Of a stretch of DNA of 64,000 nucleotides, positions 40,043-50,259 are shown piece by piece (position 1 is the stretch's first letter; each line of letters begins with the position of its first letter). Made by a program: the position numbers and the translations under genes. The stretch lies in contig UESW01003900.1 of assembly GCA_900491605.1 (NCBI GenBank), positions 525,777-589,776 on the forward strand, given 5' to 3'. The DNA comes from Calamus simplicifolius (taxonomy: Eukaryota > Streptophyta > Magnoliopsida > Arecales > Arecaceae). The notes beneath the pieces were generated by a model, which saw nothing but the letters and a program-made list of their open reading frames with translations, searched no databases and was not told where the DNA came from.

Positions 40043-41422
40043 ATGGCACCCAAGAGGCGACGTACGATTCGGAGGCAACCCTCGCCATCCTCCTCTTCGG
40101 CCACTCAAGAAGATTCCCCTCCTTCACCCTCTTCACCCAAAGTAGATCAACTAGCCGGTAAGACTATCACAACTGGAAGGAAGGTCAACTTTGATTTCTT
40201 TGAGTCGGAGGGCTTCTCAATAGGAAGATGTTTAAAAGAAATGGGGTGGGAAAAGATTTGTTCATTAGATATCCCCACTTATCCTGCCCTAGTGAGAGAA
40301 TTTTACAATGATTTGAGTAGAGGAGAAGGCGGTTTAGTCAGTATTGTAAGAGGAACTAGAGTTGTAATAACTGCTGAAATCCTTGGAAATCTGTTGGAAA
40401 TGCCCACAATTGGTATTATGGAATATCAGCATGATGATAGAAGTGGTGCATTGTCAAGAATGTTAGGGAGGGATGTAACCGAGTTTGAGGAAATTCTTGC
40501 TAATCAATTAAATCTGGAGCTCAGGTTACTACACAACATATGTGGAAGAATTTTATTCCCCAAAATTGGTAGATTTGAGTACGTCTCGGAGCGAGACATT
40601 CTTTTGATGGATTGTATTATAACTGGAAGGCCAGTCAACCTAGCTGGCATGATGATTGGTTATATGGCAGAGGCTGCTACAAAGAAAAGATCTACACTGC
40701 CATATGGTATGGTTCTGACATTGATCTTTAGAAGCCAAGGTGTGCTAATTATGGATAATGAACCCCTAAGGAAATTAAGGCACACTGACTATTATAGTAT
40801 TTCTACTATTCATCGGATGGGCTTCAAGAAGTTAAATGGTATCTGGATGAAAGGAGGACGAGAAGAAAGAGCTGAGAGAGATAGAACTGAAGAGGCCAGA
40901 GTAGAAGATATCCCTGGACCATCCACTGCGGGACCATCAGTCCCTGATCCATTTATTGCGGGACCATCTACAGCTGGACCTTCAGAAGCTGGACCGAGCA
41001 CAGTTCCCTCTCCTCCACATCTGTCTGTTACTGCTTCTGGGAGATTCTCTGATGAGCAGATTGGTCAGTTGAGAGCCTTGCTTGCTGAATATGACAGTCA
41101 GAGATCTCATGAGATTAATCAATTAAAAGAAGACTTCAATCAGCTAAAAGAAGAACTTAACTCGAGACTTGACATGATTTCCTTTTCCATAAGCAATTCT
41201 GTTGAATCCTTTGGTGCTGAACTTCACAAAATCTTTGAAAGGATGGAAGGCATTGCTGATGGCTCGGGATCTTATGTTCATGCAACTGGTCAACTGAAGA
41301 AGGACATTGACCTTGCAGTCTCACAGATTGAAGCTTGTCTTGAAAATTTTAAGAAATCTCAAAAAGATGATGTAATGGAAATCATAGGTCACTTGAAGAA
41401 AATTGTATTCAAACATATCTGA
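40043..41422 (+). CDS. Third ORF of E7, plant transposon-protein domain plus coiled coil
   Basis: A 459-residue protein from an ATG in the context TCAATGGCA. Residues 1-40 are basic and Ser/Pro-rich (MAPKRRRTIRRQPSP). About 45-275 form a conserved globular region with PTYPALVREFYNDLSRGEGG, RMLGRDVTEFEEI, LLHNICGRILFPK, STLPYGMVLTLIFRSQGV and LRHTDYYSISTIHRMGF. By memory this resembles the domain annotated in plants as 'putative plant transposon protein'. About 285-330 is a GPSTAGPS-type linker and 340-459 a likely coiled coil. No signal peptide or clear membrane segment is visible, so it does not look like a classical envelope protein, although Sirevirus ORFs in this position are often called env-like. 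The frame is intact, unlike gag-pol in the same element, and E11 carries a broken homologue in the same place. Confidence 0.75.
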   Translation: MAPKRRRTIRRQPSPSSSSATQEDSPPSPSSPKVDQLAGKTITTGRKVNFDFFESEGFSIGRCLKEMGWEKICSLDIPTYPALVREFYNDLSRGEGGLVSIVRGTRVVITAEILGNLLEMPTIGIMEYQHDDRSGALSRMLGRDVTEFEEILANQLNLELRLLHNICGRILFPKIGRFEYVSERDILLMDCIITGRPVNLAGMMIGYMAEAATKKRSTLPYGMVLTLIFRSQGVLIMDNEPLRKLRHTDYYSISTIHRMGFKKLNGIWMKGGREERAERDRTEEARVEDIPGPSTAGPSVPDPFIAGPSTAGPSEAGPSTVPSPPHLSVTASGRFSDEQIGQLRALLAEYDSQRSHEINQLKEDFNQLKEELNSRLDMISFSISNSVESFGAELHKIFERMEGIADGSGSYVHATGQLKKDIDLAVSQIEACLENFKKSQKDDVMEIIGHLKKIVFKHI

Positions 41423-41690
41423 CTTTGATTTTGATTTGATACTCTTTTGTATCTTAGGTTCTCCAGGTTTACTTTATCTTGATAGTTTGTATTTAGGAAT
41501 TTTGAGTATCTAATGTATCTCACTTTGGAATGTACTTGAATCAACTTATGTAATGTTTCTTACTTATGTAATGCAATTACACATTTTCAAATCTGTCTAT
41601 GATTGACTGCTTGAATCCCTATGTCTTATTGAACCAACAATTTTTCTCTAATAACTTTCTTTATCTAATACTCTCCTTATTGCTGATAAC

Positions 41691-42110
41691 AAAAAAGGGG
41701 GAGAGATGGTTGAATATGCAAAAAAAAAGACTTGAAATTTTAATGAGAGATGGTTGAATATGCAAAAAGAAAGAAAGAAAGGGGGAGAAATGATTGTTTA
41801 TGCAAAAAGAAAGAGACTTGAAATTTTAATCAGTTCAATTAAATTCGATTTTTATATATAGGGGGAGCTATTCAATGCAGGGGGAGCTTAACAACAAGCT
41901 TAATTGCAATTTTCTGTACATTTAGTTTAAATGTTCATAATTGATGGCTTATATAGAACTCATGCATAATTTTAAAAGTTCACTTTGAATATTGGCATCA
42001 AATCCTTCATTAAAAATGTTTTAAGCTTTAAAATGACTATAATCTTTAGTTCGAATGAATTTTTTGAATGCATATACTCAAAGTTTTTGTTATCATCAAA
42101 AAGGGGGAGA
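41691..42110 (+). other. 3' spacer of E7 with several polypurine tracts
   Basis: AAAAAAGGGGGAG at 41691, GAAAGAAAGGGGGAGAAA at about 41770, AGGGGGAGCT at about 41860 and again at 41880, and the tract adjoining the LTR (AAAAAGGGGGAGAT, about 42098-42111). Two of them lie in a duplicated TATGCAAAAA...GACTTGAAATTTTAAT segment. Confidence 0.8.
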
Positions 42111-42111
42111 T

Positions 42112-43553
42112 TGTTGACCCAATTGATGATTTTGATGATTAACAAAACTATTTGAGTATAACAATTGAAGGCTCTAATGATTTTGATTAAGTTTTTCAGA
42201 TTATAAGTCGATTGAATGATCAAAATCAGGAGTTAAATCTTGTTCTGGATCGAATCTAATGTCTAGGTAAGATTGCAGACATTAGAGTCGACTCCGAGAA
42301 TCACAGAGCCGACTCCAGTATCTGGCACGGAAGTTAGAGTCGACTCCGAGACTGTTAGAGCCGACTCCAACAGAAAAGACAGAACGTTGATTTTTCTGGC
42401 CCCGACTTAGAGTCGACTCCGGGTCTGTTAGAGTCGACTCCAGAAAAGTTTCTTGTCGACCCCAGAAAAGTCAGAGACGACTCCAGAATTAACGGATTAA
42501 AGTGTTTCGAGTTAGAGCCGACTCCAGAAAAGTTAGAGTCGACTCCAACCCACCTGGAACGAAAAATCAAATTGCCAGATCAGCTCTAACGGTAATATTT
42601 CTATTTTACTTTATTTCTAACGGATATATTTTGTTGCAAGGTACACTCCAACGGATAGTTTTCTTCCAAAAATGGTTTGAAAGAAATCTATAAAAAGGGA
42701 AGACTATCATTCAAAAAAGAACGGAAAAACAAAGAAGAAAAATGGAAATAGAGAAATCCCAATTCAAAAATCCGAAAAAGAGAGAGCCTGAATCTCAAGA
42801 GAAAAAACCTTCTAGCTCAAATCCACTCCACTCCAAAAAGCTCAAGAGGAATCCAAGGCATTCAAATCAAAGTTTTGGTGGATTTCCCAAATTGGAGAAA
42901 GAGGATCAGTTTCTTGCTTTTCAATCCTTCTCAACTGCTTCAACTGTGAAGAATCGGAGCTGAGGCTTGATTCAATCTAGCAAGGAGAAGAAAAAGAAGA
43001 AAAGAAGAAAAGCTCAAAAGCCAACCAACTACAAATCAGGCTTTTCTAAACCTTGTTCATTTACTTGATTATTTGCTCATTGAGGAGCTGTGTACTTGAA
43101 AAATAATATTTCTTTTGTTTGTGTCTAGTTCAATCTGGGGGATTGAACTAGTGGAGGTAGTCTTACCTCGGTACAAGCTTGGTATAGCTTGTGTTAGGGT
43201 TTTTGTGCTGGTGAGCCCGGAAAACCGGCTGGGTTCGTTGTGATCCCGGGAAAACAACAAGTTTGAGTTGTGAGCTTGTAAAACAACTCGGCTGTAATCA
43301 AGGAAGATTATAGTGTGACCCAAGTGAATCTTGGGAGTGGACGTAGGTGTTGGATACACCGAACCACTATAAAATCTTTGTGTTTGCCGTGTCTCCTTTA
43401 TCTCTATCTCTATCTCTATCTTATTGATTGTATTTTGTTTTTGCATCTGCATTCACTTTCACTCACACTAAGCAAACAAATATTTCAAAAGGTTTAAATT
43501 TTTTTAAAGAACCCAATTCACCCCCCTCTTTTGGGTTGTCATCTGGGCCAACA
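42112..43553 (+). repeat. 3' LTR of E7
   Basis: 1442 bp, nearly identical to the 5' LTR; by eye a dozen or so single-base changes and short indels, such as GAACGTTG for GAACATTG and a changed AAG-run at about 42990-43010. Confidence 0.97.
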
Positions 43554-44150
43554 GGCCCCTAGTCGGCCTTCGGGCTGGCCTAGGCTGCCACAAGTATGAT
43601 AGGCCCCTAGCCGGCCCTCGGGCTGGCCTAGGCGGCCACAAGTATGTTCGGCCCCTAGCCGGTCCTCGGGCTGGCCTAGGCGGCCACAAGTATGTTCGGC
43701 CCCTAGCCGTCCCTCGGGCTGGCCTATGCGGCCACATATATGTTGGGCCCCTAGCCGGCCCTCGGGCTGGCCTAGGCGGCCACAAGTATGTTCGGCCCCT
43801 AGCTGGCCCTCGGGCTGGCCTAAGCGGTGACATATATGTTAGGCCCCTAGCCGGCCCTCGGGCTGGCCTAGGCGGTGACATATATGTTAGGCCCCTAGCC
43901 GGCCCTCGGGCTGGCCTAGCCGGCCACAAGTGTGTTCGGCCCCTAGCCAGCCCTCGAGCTGGGCCTAGGCGGCCACATATATGTTAGGCCCCTAGCCGGC
44001 CCTCGGGCTGGCCTAGGCGGCCACAAGTATGTTAAGCCCCTAGCCGGCCCTCGGGCTGGTCCTAGGCTGCCACAAATGTGTTAGGCCCCTAGCCGGCCCT
44101 CGGGCTGGTCCTGGGCGGCCACAGTCATGTTAGGCCTCAGCGGCTTTAGT
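43554..44150. repeat. 48-bp satellite array of E6, right block
   Basis: Continuation after E7, about 12 monomers, with two copies carrying GGTGACATATATG in place of GGCCACATATATG. Confidence 0.96.
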
Positions 44151-44230
44151 GCAGCCCCATCAGCTCTATGTTTCTTAAAAATTTTTTACACTCCTTCAGC
44201 TTGGTTAGCACAGGACCTACAAGCTCAAGA

Positions 44231-44245
44231 AGTGTAGGGGGCATC
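44231..44245 (+). other. Polypurine tract of E6
   Basis: AGTGTAGGGGGCATC directly before the LTR start TGATACAACC. Confidence 0.75.
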
Positions 44246-45912
44246 TGATACAACCAGTTAACATGCCCATGGGCAGTAAAAACAGAAAATTTCAAACAAT
44301 TTAATGGCCTCATAAAGCAACGCATACCGACGCCTCCAAGGCCGACAGCTCCAAGGCCGACGCCTCCAAGGCCGACAGCTCGAAGGCCGATGCCTCCAAG
44401 GCCGACAGCTCCAAGGCCGACGCCTCCAAGGCCGACAGCTCCAAGGCCGACGCCTCCAAGGCCGACAGCTCCATGGTCGACGGCCCCGGCATGTCCCAGC
44501 CAGGTGGCCCCGGCACTTTCCCAGCCAGCCCCAGTATGTCCAAGCCAGGCGGCCCCGGCACCTTCCAAGCCGGGGCCCCGGCATGTCCCAGCCAGGTGGC
44601 CCCGACACCTTCCAAGCTGGCCCTGGCATGTCCAAGCCAGGCGGCCCCGGCACCTTCCAAGCCGGCCCCGGCATGTCCAAGCCAGGCGGCCCCGGCACCT
44701 TCCCAGCCGGCCCCGGCATGTCCAAGCTAGGTGGCCCCGGCACCTTCCCAGCCGGCCCCAGCATGTCCAAGCCAGGCGGCCCCGGCACCTTCCCAGCCGG
44801 CCCCGATATGTCCAAGCCAGGCGACCCCAGCACCTTCCAAGCCGGCCCCGGCATGTCCAAGCCAGGCGGCCCCGGCACCTTCCTAGCCGGCCCCGCCATG
44901 TCCAAGCCAGGCGGCCCCGGCACCTTCCAAGCCGGTCCTGGCATGTCCCAGCTAGGCGGCCCCGGCACCTTCCCAGCCGGCCCCGGCATGTCCCAGCCAG
45001 GCGGCCCTGGCACCTTCCAAGCCGGCCCCGGCATGTCCAAGCCAGGCGGCCCCGGCACCTTCCAAGCCGGCCCCGCCATGTCCAACCCAAGCGGCCCCGG
45101 CACCTTCCAAGCCAGCCCGGCATGTCCCAGCCAGGCGGCCCCGGCACCTTCCAAGCCGGCCCCGGCATGTCCCAGCCAGGCGGCCCCAGCACCTTCCCAG
45201 CCGGCCCCGACATGTCCCAGCCAGGCAGCCCCGGCACCTTCCCAGCCGGCCCCAGCCTGTCCAAGCCAGGCGGCCACGGTGCTCTCCTGGCCACCCCCGC
45301 CCCGGCACTTCCTGGTCGGGGAGGGCGGCCTCTGCTTTCCCCTCTCCGTTAGAACAGGACCCACCAAACAGCTGTAGCCACTCACCTTGATGGGACTTGA
45401 CCTGCAGCCCTGACATATCGAAGAAGGAAGCAAGCTCTACCACTGCTGCCATCACCATAAAAGTCTTGACAAGTGGCAGCATTTTGGGCCTCACAGATGT
45501 CAGCCCTGACATTTCACCTCCCAAAAAGTCCCTAGTCATCATGACACTTCAGCCACTCAGACTAAATGAGCTCCCAAAAGTCATGGTTCATCATGAGGCT
45601 CCACGTGACTCCTTCCCACTAGAGGACAAGAATCCAAACTTCTCAAGCAAGTTTACAGAGTATAAAGGTAAATAAATTAGGTAAGAAGGGTAACTAAAAA
45701 AACACTCGACACGCTCATACTGAGCCTCTCGCTCTTTCTCTTTCGAGCTTCCTCAAGCTCACGGCTGTGACCTCGATTGCTGACTTGGGCATCGGAGGGT
45801 CCTGCCGGAGACCCCCTCCGGTCCCGGGACTTTTTTGCAGGCAACCCGGCGAAGCAAGGATTCGAGAAGCACTTCATTCCCGACGTCCAGGAGAGGTGGT
45901 TGAGCGTCAACA
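44246..45912 (+). repeat. 3' LTR of E6
   Basis: 1667 bp, about 200 bp longer than the 5' LTR, mainly because of extra 45-bp monomers (44487-45275, about 17 copies). The 15-bp array is at 44328-44470 and the TATA GAGTATAAAGG at 45658-45668. The U5 motif at 45780-45800 has two changes (TTGGGCATCGG). Confidence 0.95.
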
Positions 45913-47220
45913 ATGCACATCCTTAGAGATCCATCTTTTGTCCTTTGGAATAACACCGGTGCTCCGAATGGTGCTTTAGATGGCTGAATCAACCCCGATT
46001 CCAGCAAATCATCTAACTGTTTTCTCAACTCGTTTAACTCACTAGGAGTCATTCTATAACAGTGCTCGCTTAGGTGGCAAGGTTTCTGGCATTAACTCAA
46101 TCTGATGGTCAATATTTCTCCTTGGCGGTAACTCTTTAGGAAGCTCATTAGGCATGATATCACTGAATTCCTCTAAAAGCTCCATTAACTCCATTGGAAC
46201 CCCAACAAACTTATCATTTTCCACCTCTCTTATTGCTGCAAGAAATGTTTCTTCTTCTCTTTTCAACCCCTTGTTGGCCTGCTTGGCTGAAATCAGCAAT
46301 CCCTTTCCATTTGGATCATAAGACTCAGCTTGCACAAAACATGGAGATACCTCATCTCCCGTTAACACACCTTTCAAGTAAGGGATCAATGAGACCTTCA
46401 CATTGATGAAAAATTCCATTCCCAAAATCAGACTGAAGTCATCTAAGAGAACAATCATTACATTGCAAGAATCTTTCCAGCTGCCCACTTCCAAGATAAC
46501 TTTGGCACATCCATAAACCGGCATAGGATTCTCCATCACCTTCAACTTCAACCTCTCGGCTTCCCTTTGAGACATGAAGTTATTGGTTGCACCTAAATCC
46601 ATCATTGCCCTAACACATGCACCATTTATCTTAACACTCACATACATAAAACTAGCAAAGGCTTTTGGCACCTTCTCAATTTCAGCCCCAATTGCTTTCA
46701 CCTACCGAATTGGGTTCACCCTTGGTGCTGATTCATCCTCTACTTTCTTTTCCTCATTTTGTGAGACCAAAGCATTCAACACTTTTTTTGGACAATTTCT
46801 TGCTTAATGCGCTTCACCACAAATGAAGCAACCCCATGAATTCTTCTTCTCCTGAAAAGAGGTGTGCAGTTTCCCTTTAATAGCAGCAACTTCCTTCTTC
46901 TTCTTGCCCTTAGCACTTTTCTTTTTCCACTTCTGGTCCTTGGCTGTTTTTCCATCAATCAGCTTTGCCTTTTCCTTTGGCCTCCACCCGAATGTGGATT
47001 CCGAAAGTCAATTAGTGCTTCAGCCGCTGCAATGTCTGATGGAACATCCTTTACCCCTTGTCTTCTCAACTCGGCTGGAGCCCAAGGTTGAAGGCCCAAC
47101 AAGAAGTTGAACAATTTATCCTCATCAGATAAATTCACAATGTCCAAGATAAGAGAGCTGAATTCCTTCACATACTCTCTAACCAATCCATTTGCTTCGA
47201 TTTCTTTAAGGCCTCTCTTG
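45913..47220 (-). pseudogene. pol: E5, 5' half: gag to RT start of a chromovirus-type Gypsy
   Basis: Read downward from 47220. A Gag segment (MVREYVKEFSSLILDIVNLS, LLGLQPWAPAELRRQGV) is followed by a zinc knuckle near 46800-46835 (CFICGEAH, then a stop where Lys is usual, then ARNC). Next come a protease-like region with DLGATNNF in place of the usual D(S/T)GAT, and the link block MPNELPKELPPRRNIDHQIE. The RT start (LRKQLDDLLESGLIQPSKAP, DGSLRMCI) runs up to 45913. The sequence is interrupted there by E6 and resumes at 25769. Several stops and shifts make it inactive. Confidence 0.9.
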
Positions 47221-47394
47221 TGTCAAGCTTGGTCCAACGTCCACACCCAACTCCATCGCCCGCCTCGCTCCCATACGTTGCGACATGAGGTTCCATGCAC
47301 TGCATCACACTTGTGCCCACGCCCGCTTGCACCACGTCTGGTCCTCACCTGCGACTGCGCTGGCCATGCATTGCCAACCCAACTACGCCCAGGG
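47221..47394. other. Unassigned filler between two chromovirus relics
   Basis: About 175 bases (CAAGCTTGGTCCAACGTCC to AACTACGCCCAGGG) that match neither relic. It may be filler DNA at an old recombination junction. Confidence 0.3.
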
Positions 47395-47433
47395 ATTGGA
47401 TTTATCCCATGATCGATGTTCTTCCTTGGTGGC
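47395..47433 (-). pseudogene. pol: E8, short 3' stub of a second chromovirus relic
   Basis: The minus strand encodes PPRKNIDHGINPIPG, the block that follows the LPKELP end of the other half at 54699. The two are separated only by E9. Confidence 0.7.
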
Positions 47434-49257
47434 TGATGTGGCTGATCCAACGCCGTTAGAGAACCGTGAAGGAAACCGACAGAGCCCCCTTTTAGCCTCC
47501 AAAGGGCCCTTCGGCCACGGTAGCGTTTATGGCCTCAAAAGCCACACACACCCAAGGCCGAGAGCTCCAAGGCCGACAGCTCCGAGGCCGACAGCTCCAA
47601 GACCGATAGCTCCAAGGCCGACAGCTCCGACCCCGAGACCCCCTCCGGTCTCGGGGTGCACCAGCATCATCCCACCCCCGGGACCCCTTCCGGTCTTGGG
47701 GTGGGATCGTCATCTCTCGACCCCGAGACCCCCTCCGGTCTCGGGTTGCACCAGCATCATCCCACCCCCGGGACCCCTTTCGGTCTCGGGGTGGGATCGT
47801 CATCTCTCGACCCCGAGACCCCCTCTGGTCTCGGGGTGCACCAGCATCATCCCACCCCCAAGACCCCTTCCGGTCTCGGGGTGGGATTGTCATCTCTCGA
47901 CCCCGAGACTCCCTCCGGTCTCGGGGTGCACCAGCATCATCCCACCCCCGGAACCCCTTCCGGTCTTGGGGTGGGATCGTCATCTCTCGACCCCGAGACC
48001 CCCTCTGGTCTCAGGGTGCACCAGCATCATCCCACCCCCGGACTCCTTCCGATCTCGGGGTGGGATCATCATCTCTCGACCCTGAGACCCCCTCCGGTCT
48101 CGGGGTGCACCAGCATCATCCCACCCCGGGACCCCTTTCGGTCTCAGGGTGGGATCGTTATCTCTCGACCCCGAGACCCCCTCCGGTCTCGGGGTGCACC
48201 AGCATCATCCCACCCTGGGACCCCTTCCGGTCTAGGGGTGGGATCGTCATCTCTTGACCCCGAGGCCCCCTCCGGTCTCGGGGTGCACCAGCATCATCCC
48301 ACCCCCGGGACCCCTTTTGGTCTCGGGATGGGATCATCATCTCTCGACCCCGAGACCCCCTCCGGTCTCGGGGTGCACCAGCATCATCCCACCCTTGGGA
48401 CCCCTTTCGGTCTCGGGGTGGGATCGTCATCTCTCAACCCGAGACCCCCTCCGGTCTCGGGGTGCACCAGCATCATCCCACCCCGGGACCCCTTTTGGTC
48501 TCGGGGTGGGATCATCATCTCTCAACCCCGAGACCCCCTCTGGTCTCGGGGTGCACCATCATCATCCCACCCCTGGGACCCCTTTCGGTCTCGGGGTGAG
48601 ACCACCATATCTCAACCCCGAGACCCCCCTCCGGTCTCGGGGTACGTGGGTATCTTCAGCGATCAGCACGCAGTCTGACCTTCGAGCCAAATGATGGCTC
48701 CGAGCCACATGGCGCGCCCACGTGATTCTCCGTACGCCCATGATTGCACCCCGTTATGGAGGGCCATGCCTCATAACGGCATATGGCGCACTGCATGTTC
48801 TTGTGCGTGACCGTGCTCCGTTACGGTGTACGATTCACTACCATTTGCAACTGTGCGCGGTCATATCAAGCAACGTCGCGCACCAAATACCACCGCGGCT
48901 GTTAGACACGTGTGATATCATGTTGACAGGTAGTGCGGGACACCTCCGATGCGCACAGTGATGGTACGACGGTGATCTTCCAAAATAGTAAGATGGGATA
49001 TTCGGACAGGTATAAAAATACGCGCTCGCACTGTGAGTAAGGATCCAAACTCTGGTTTTCTAGCTTTCTTCCTCCTAGCAAAACCCTAACTGTCTCAGCT
49101 CCTTTCCGCTGAGCGGTTCTTGTCTGATCCCAAGTGACTGACTTGAGCGTCGGAGGGTCCCCACCAGAACAACCAGTTTTCGGGGACTTTTCTTACAGGG
49201 GTCCGAGGAGAAGGACGTCCATCTTCCCCGACGTTTGAAGGTGACTTGGCATCATCA
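47434..49257 (+). repeat. 5' LTR of E9
   Basis: 1824 bp. 15-bp GCCGACAGCTCCAAG repeats lie at 47548-47628 and the 90-bp array at 47628-48646 (about 11 copies). The TATA GGTATAAAAATA is at 49009-49020. The U5 motif CTGACTTGAGCGTCGGAGGG is at 49138-49157. Confidence 0.95.
47628..48646. repeat. 90-bp array in the E9 5' LTR
   Basis: Each unit has two hairpin halves: CCCCGAGACC-CCCTCC-GGTCTCGGGG (for example 47631-47656) followed by TGCACCAGCATCATCCCA, and CCCCCGGGACC...GGTCTCGGGG followed by TGGGATCGTCATCTCTCGA. Frames of up to 340 codons result from the period being a multiple of three. Confidence 0.95.
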
Positions 49258-49276
49258 GATTGGCGCGCCAGGTAGG
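49258..49276 (+). other. Primer-binding-like site of E9
   Basis: GATTGGCGCGCCAGGTAGG follows the LTR end, as in E6. The tRNA is not identified. Confidence 0.6.
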
Positions 49277-50259
49277 AGGAGAAGGCAGAGTTCTGTGACA
49301 CTAAGCTACAAGCTCTCACTCCCTCTACAACAATAATGGTGGATAAAAATATGGTGATGACATAGACCCATGGAGCTTCCGCCAGTAACGCTGGGGGCAC
49401 CCTCAACGAGCTGACCGACAAGAGGCTGGCTCTCTGCCCCATTGTCACCACTATCTCGAGCCATTCAGGCAGAGCATCATACCACCCTTACTATGCAAGT
49501 CCAAACATCAATGGCAGCTGCCCAAAAGCTATAGGAGCAATATTTTGTGGCCTCACAGCAACAAACAAGAGCCCATGCTGCTTCTTCAGTTGTCGCTCAA
49601 GCCATCCACCATCCATCCGGTGAGAGATCTTCCCAGTGAGAGAATCACCACTGTCATATTTCTCTGGAGCTCATCGGCAATTTAAGGCTCAGGCTCGTTA
49701 GCCAGCAAGTGCCTGCCCTCGGATTTTAGCACTGGTGCTCCCCGCCTTCAATCAACATAGTTTCCTGGGGGGCAGGTCGTCAGCTCAGCTGAAGGAGAGA
49801 GAGACCATGGAAGCTAGAGGGTCCCTTACCTTGGACCAATGTGGAGGCTGCCCGAATCCTATAACTCCTAGCAACATCCTCTCTTCTAGCCGTCCATCTT
49901 CAGCGGACTCTCCCGGCCATTCGTCTTCAATGGCCGCTAGCTGCCAGGGCTTCCCTCGGCGACCTCTGGCTCCCGAGTCCGACTCCGACCCTTGTTCGTG
50001 GCTCCGCTCCAGCGTCCCCGGCTCTGGATCCCATCTCTCTCTTCACTGTACTTCAAAGATGGGTCCCCAACTTCATTTCGGAGAGGAGCTGGTCATCAAC
50101 CAACTCCAGGCTCCATCCCAACATGACTTCCTGGGGGGCAGACCACCAGCGGGCAGAAGTGCTTAAATCCACAAAAGGAAAAATAGGGGGTGCTACAAGA
50201 GCTAAGTACGCTGCACCTAAGATAATTTCCATTCATTGATACTTAAAAGTGTCATGCAG
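49277..50259 (+). other. Leader and decayed gag-like region of E9
   Basis: No domain recognised. An ATG at about 49336 (MVDKNMVMT) meets a stop at once, and the sequence after it (ASASNAGGTLNELTDKRLAL in the shifted reading) lines up with E6. A 143-codon frame at 49735-50166 is Ser/Pro-rich and has no known family. Two near-copies of TTCCTGGGGGGCAG lie at about 49762 and 50130. Confidence 0.4.

Larger units (their letters stand above)
33260..43553 (+). mobile_element. E7: complete Sirevirus-like Copia element nested in the E6 satellite
   Basis: LTRs at 33260-34697 and 42112-43553 (TGTTGA...CCAACA) flank an initiator-Met primer site, gag, pol, a third ORF and a polypurine tract. The flanking 5-mers are GGTCC (33255-33259) and GGCCC (43554-43558), a duplication with one later change. 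Removing E7 restores a normal 48-bp monomer. The long gag with an acidic tract and two CCHC knuckles, the extra ORF after pol and the many purine tracts fit the Sirevirus (SIRE/Maximus) lineage. The LTRs look about 99% identical by eye, yet the gag-pol region has three frame breaks. Confidence 0.96.
25770..45912 (+). mobile_element. E6: 20-kb LTR element without pol, loaded with satellites, TSD ATGCA
   Basis: LTRs of the same family lie at 25770-27238 and 44246-45912, both starting TGATACAACC and ending GCGTCAACA. The perfect duplication ATGCA is at 25765-25769 and 45913-45917. The host sequence on both sides is one chromovirus pol, whose RT motif is rejoined when E6 is removed. A primer-binding-like site follows the left LTR and a polypurine tract precedes the right LTR, so the strand is plus. 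Apart from the nested E7, the inside has only a decayed leader, a 108-bp array and a 48-bp array. It has no protease, integrase or RT and must be moved by another element, if at all; E2-like Gypsy elements share its U5 motif. Confidence 0.93.

Noticed and set aside
44258..45433. 391-codon minus and 320-codon plus frames with collagen-like Gly-Pro repeats in the E6 LTR (also 25834-26867)
   Set aside because: The 45-bp period keeps any stop-free frame open on both strands; monomer copy number varies between the two LTRs and there is no start context or conserved flank.
47656..48678. 340-codon frame over the 90-bp array (and 52542-54135)
   Set aside because: Same reason: period divisible by three, several frames open, inside an LTR.
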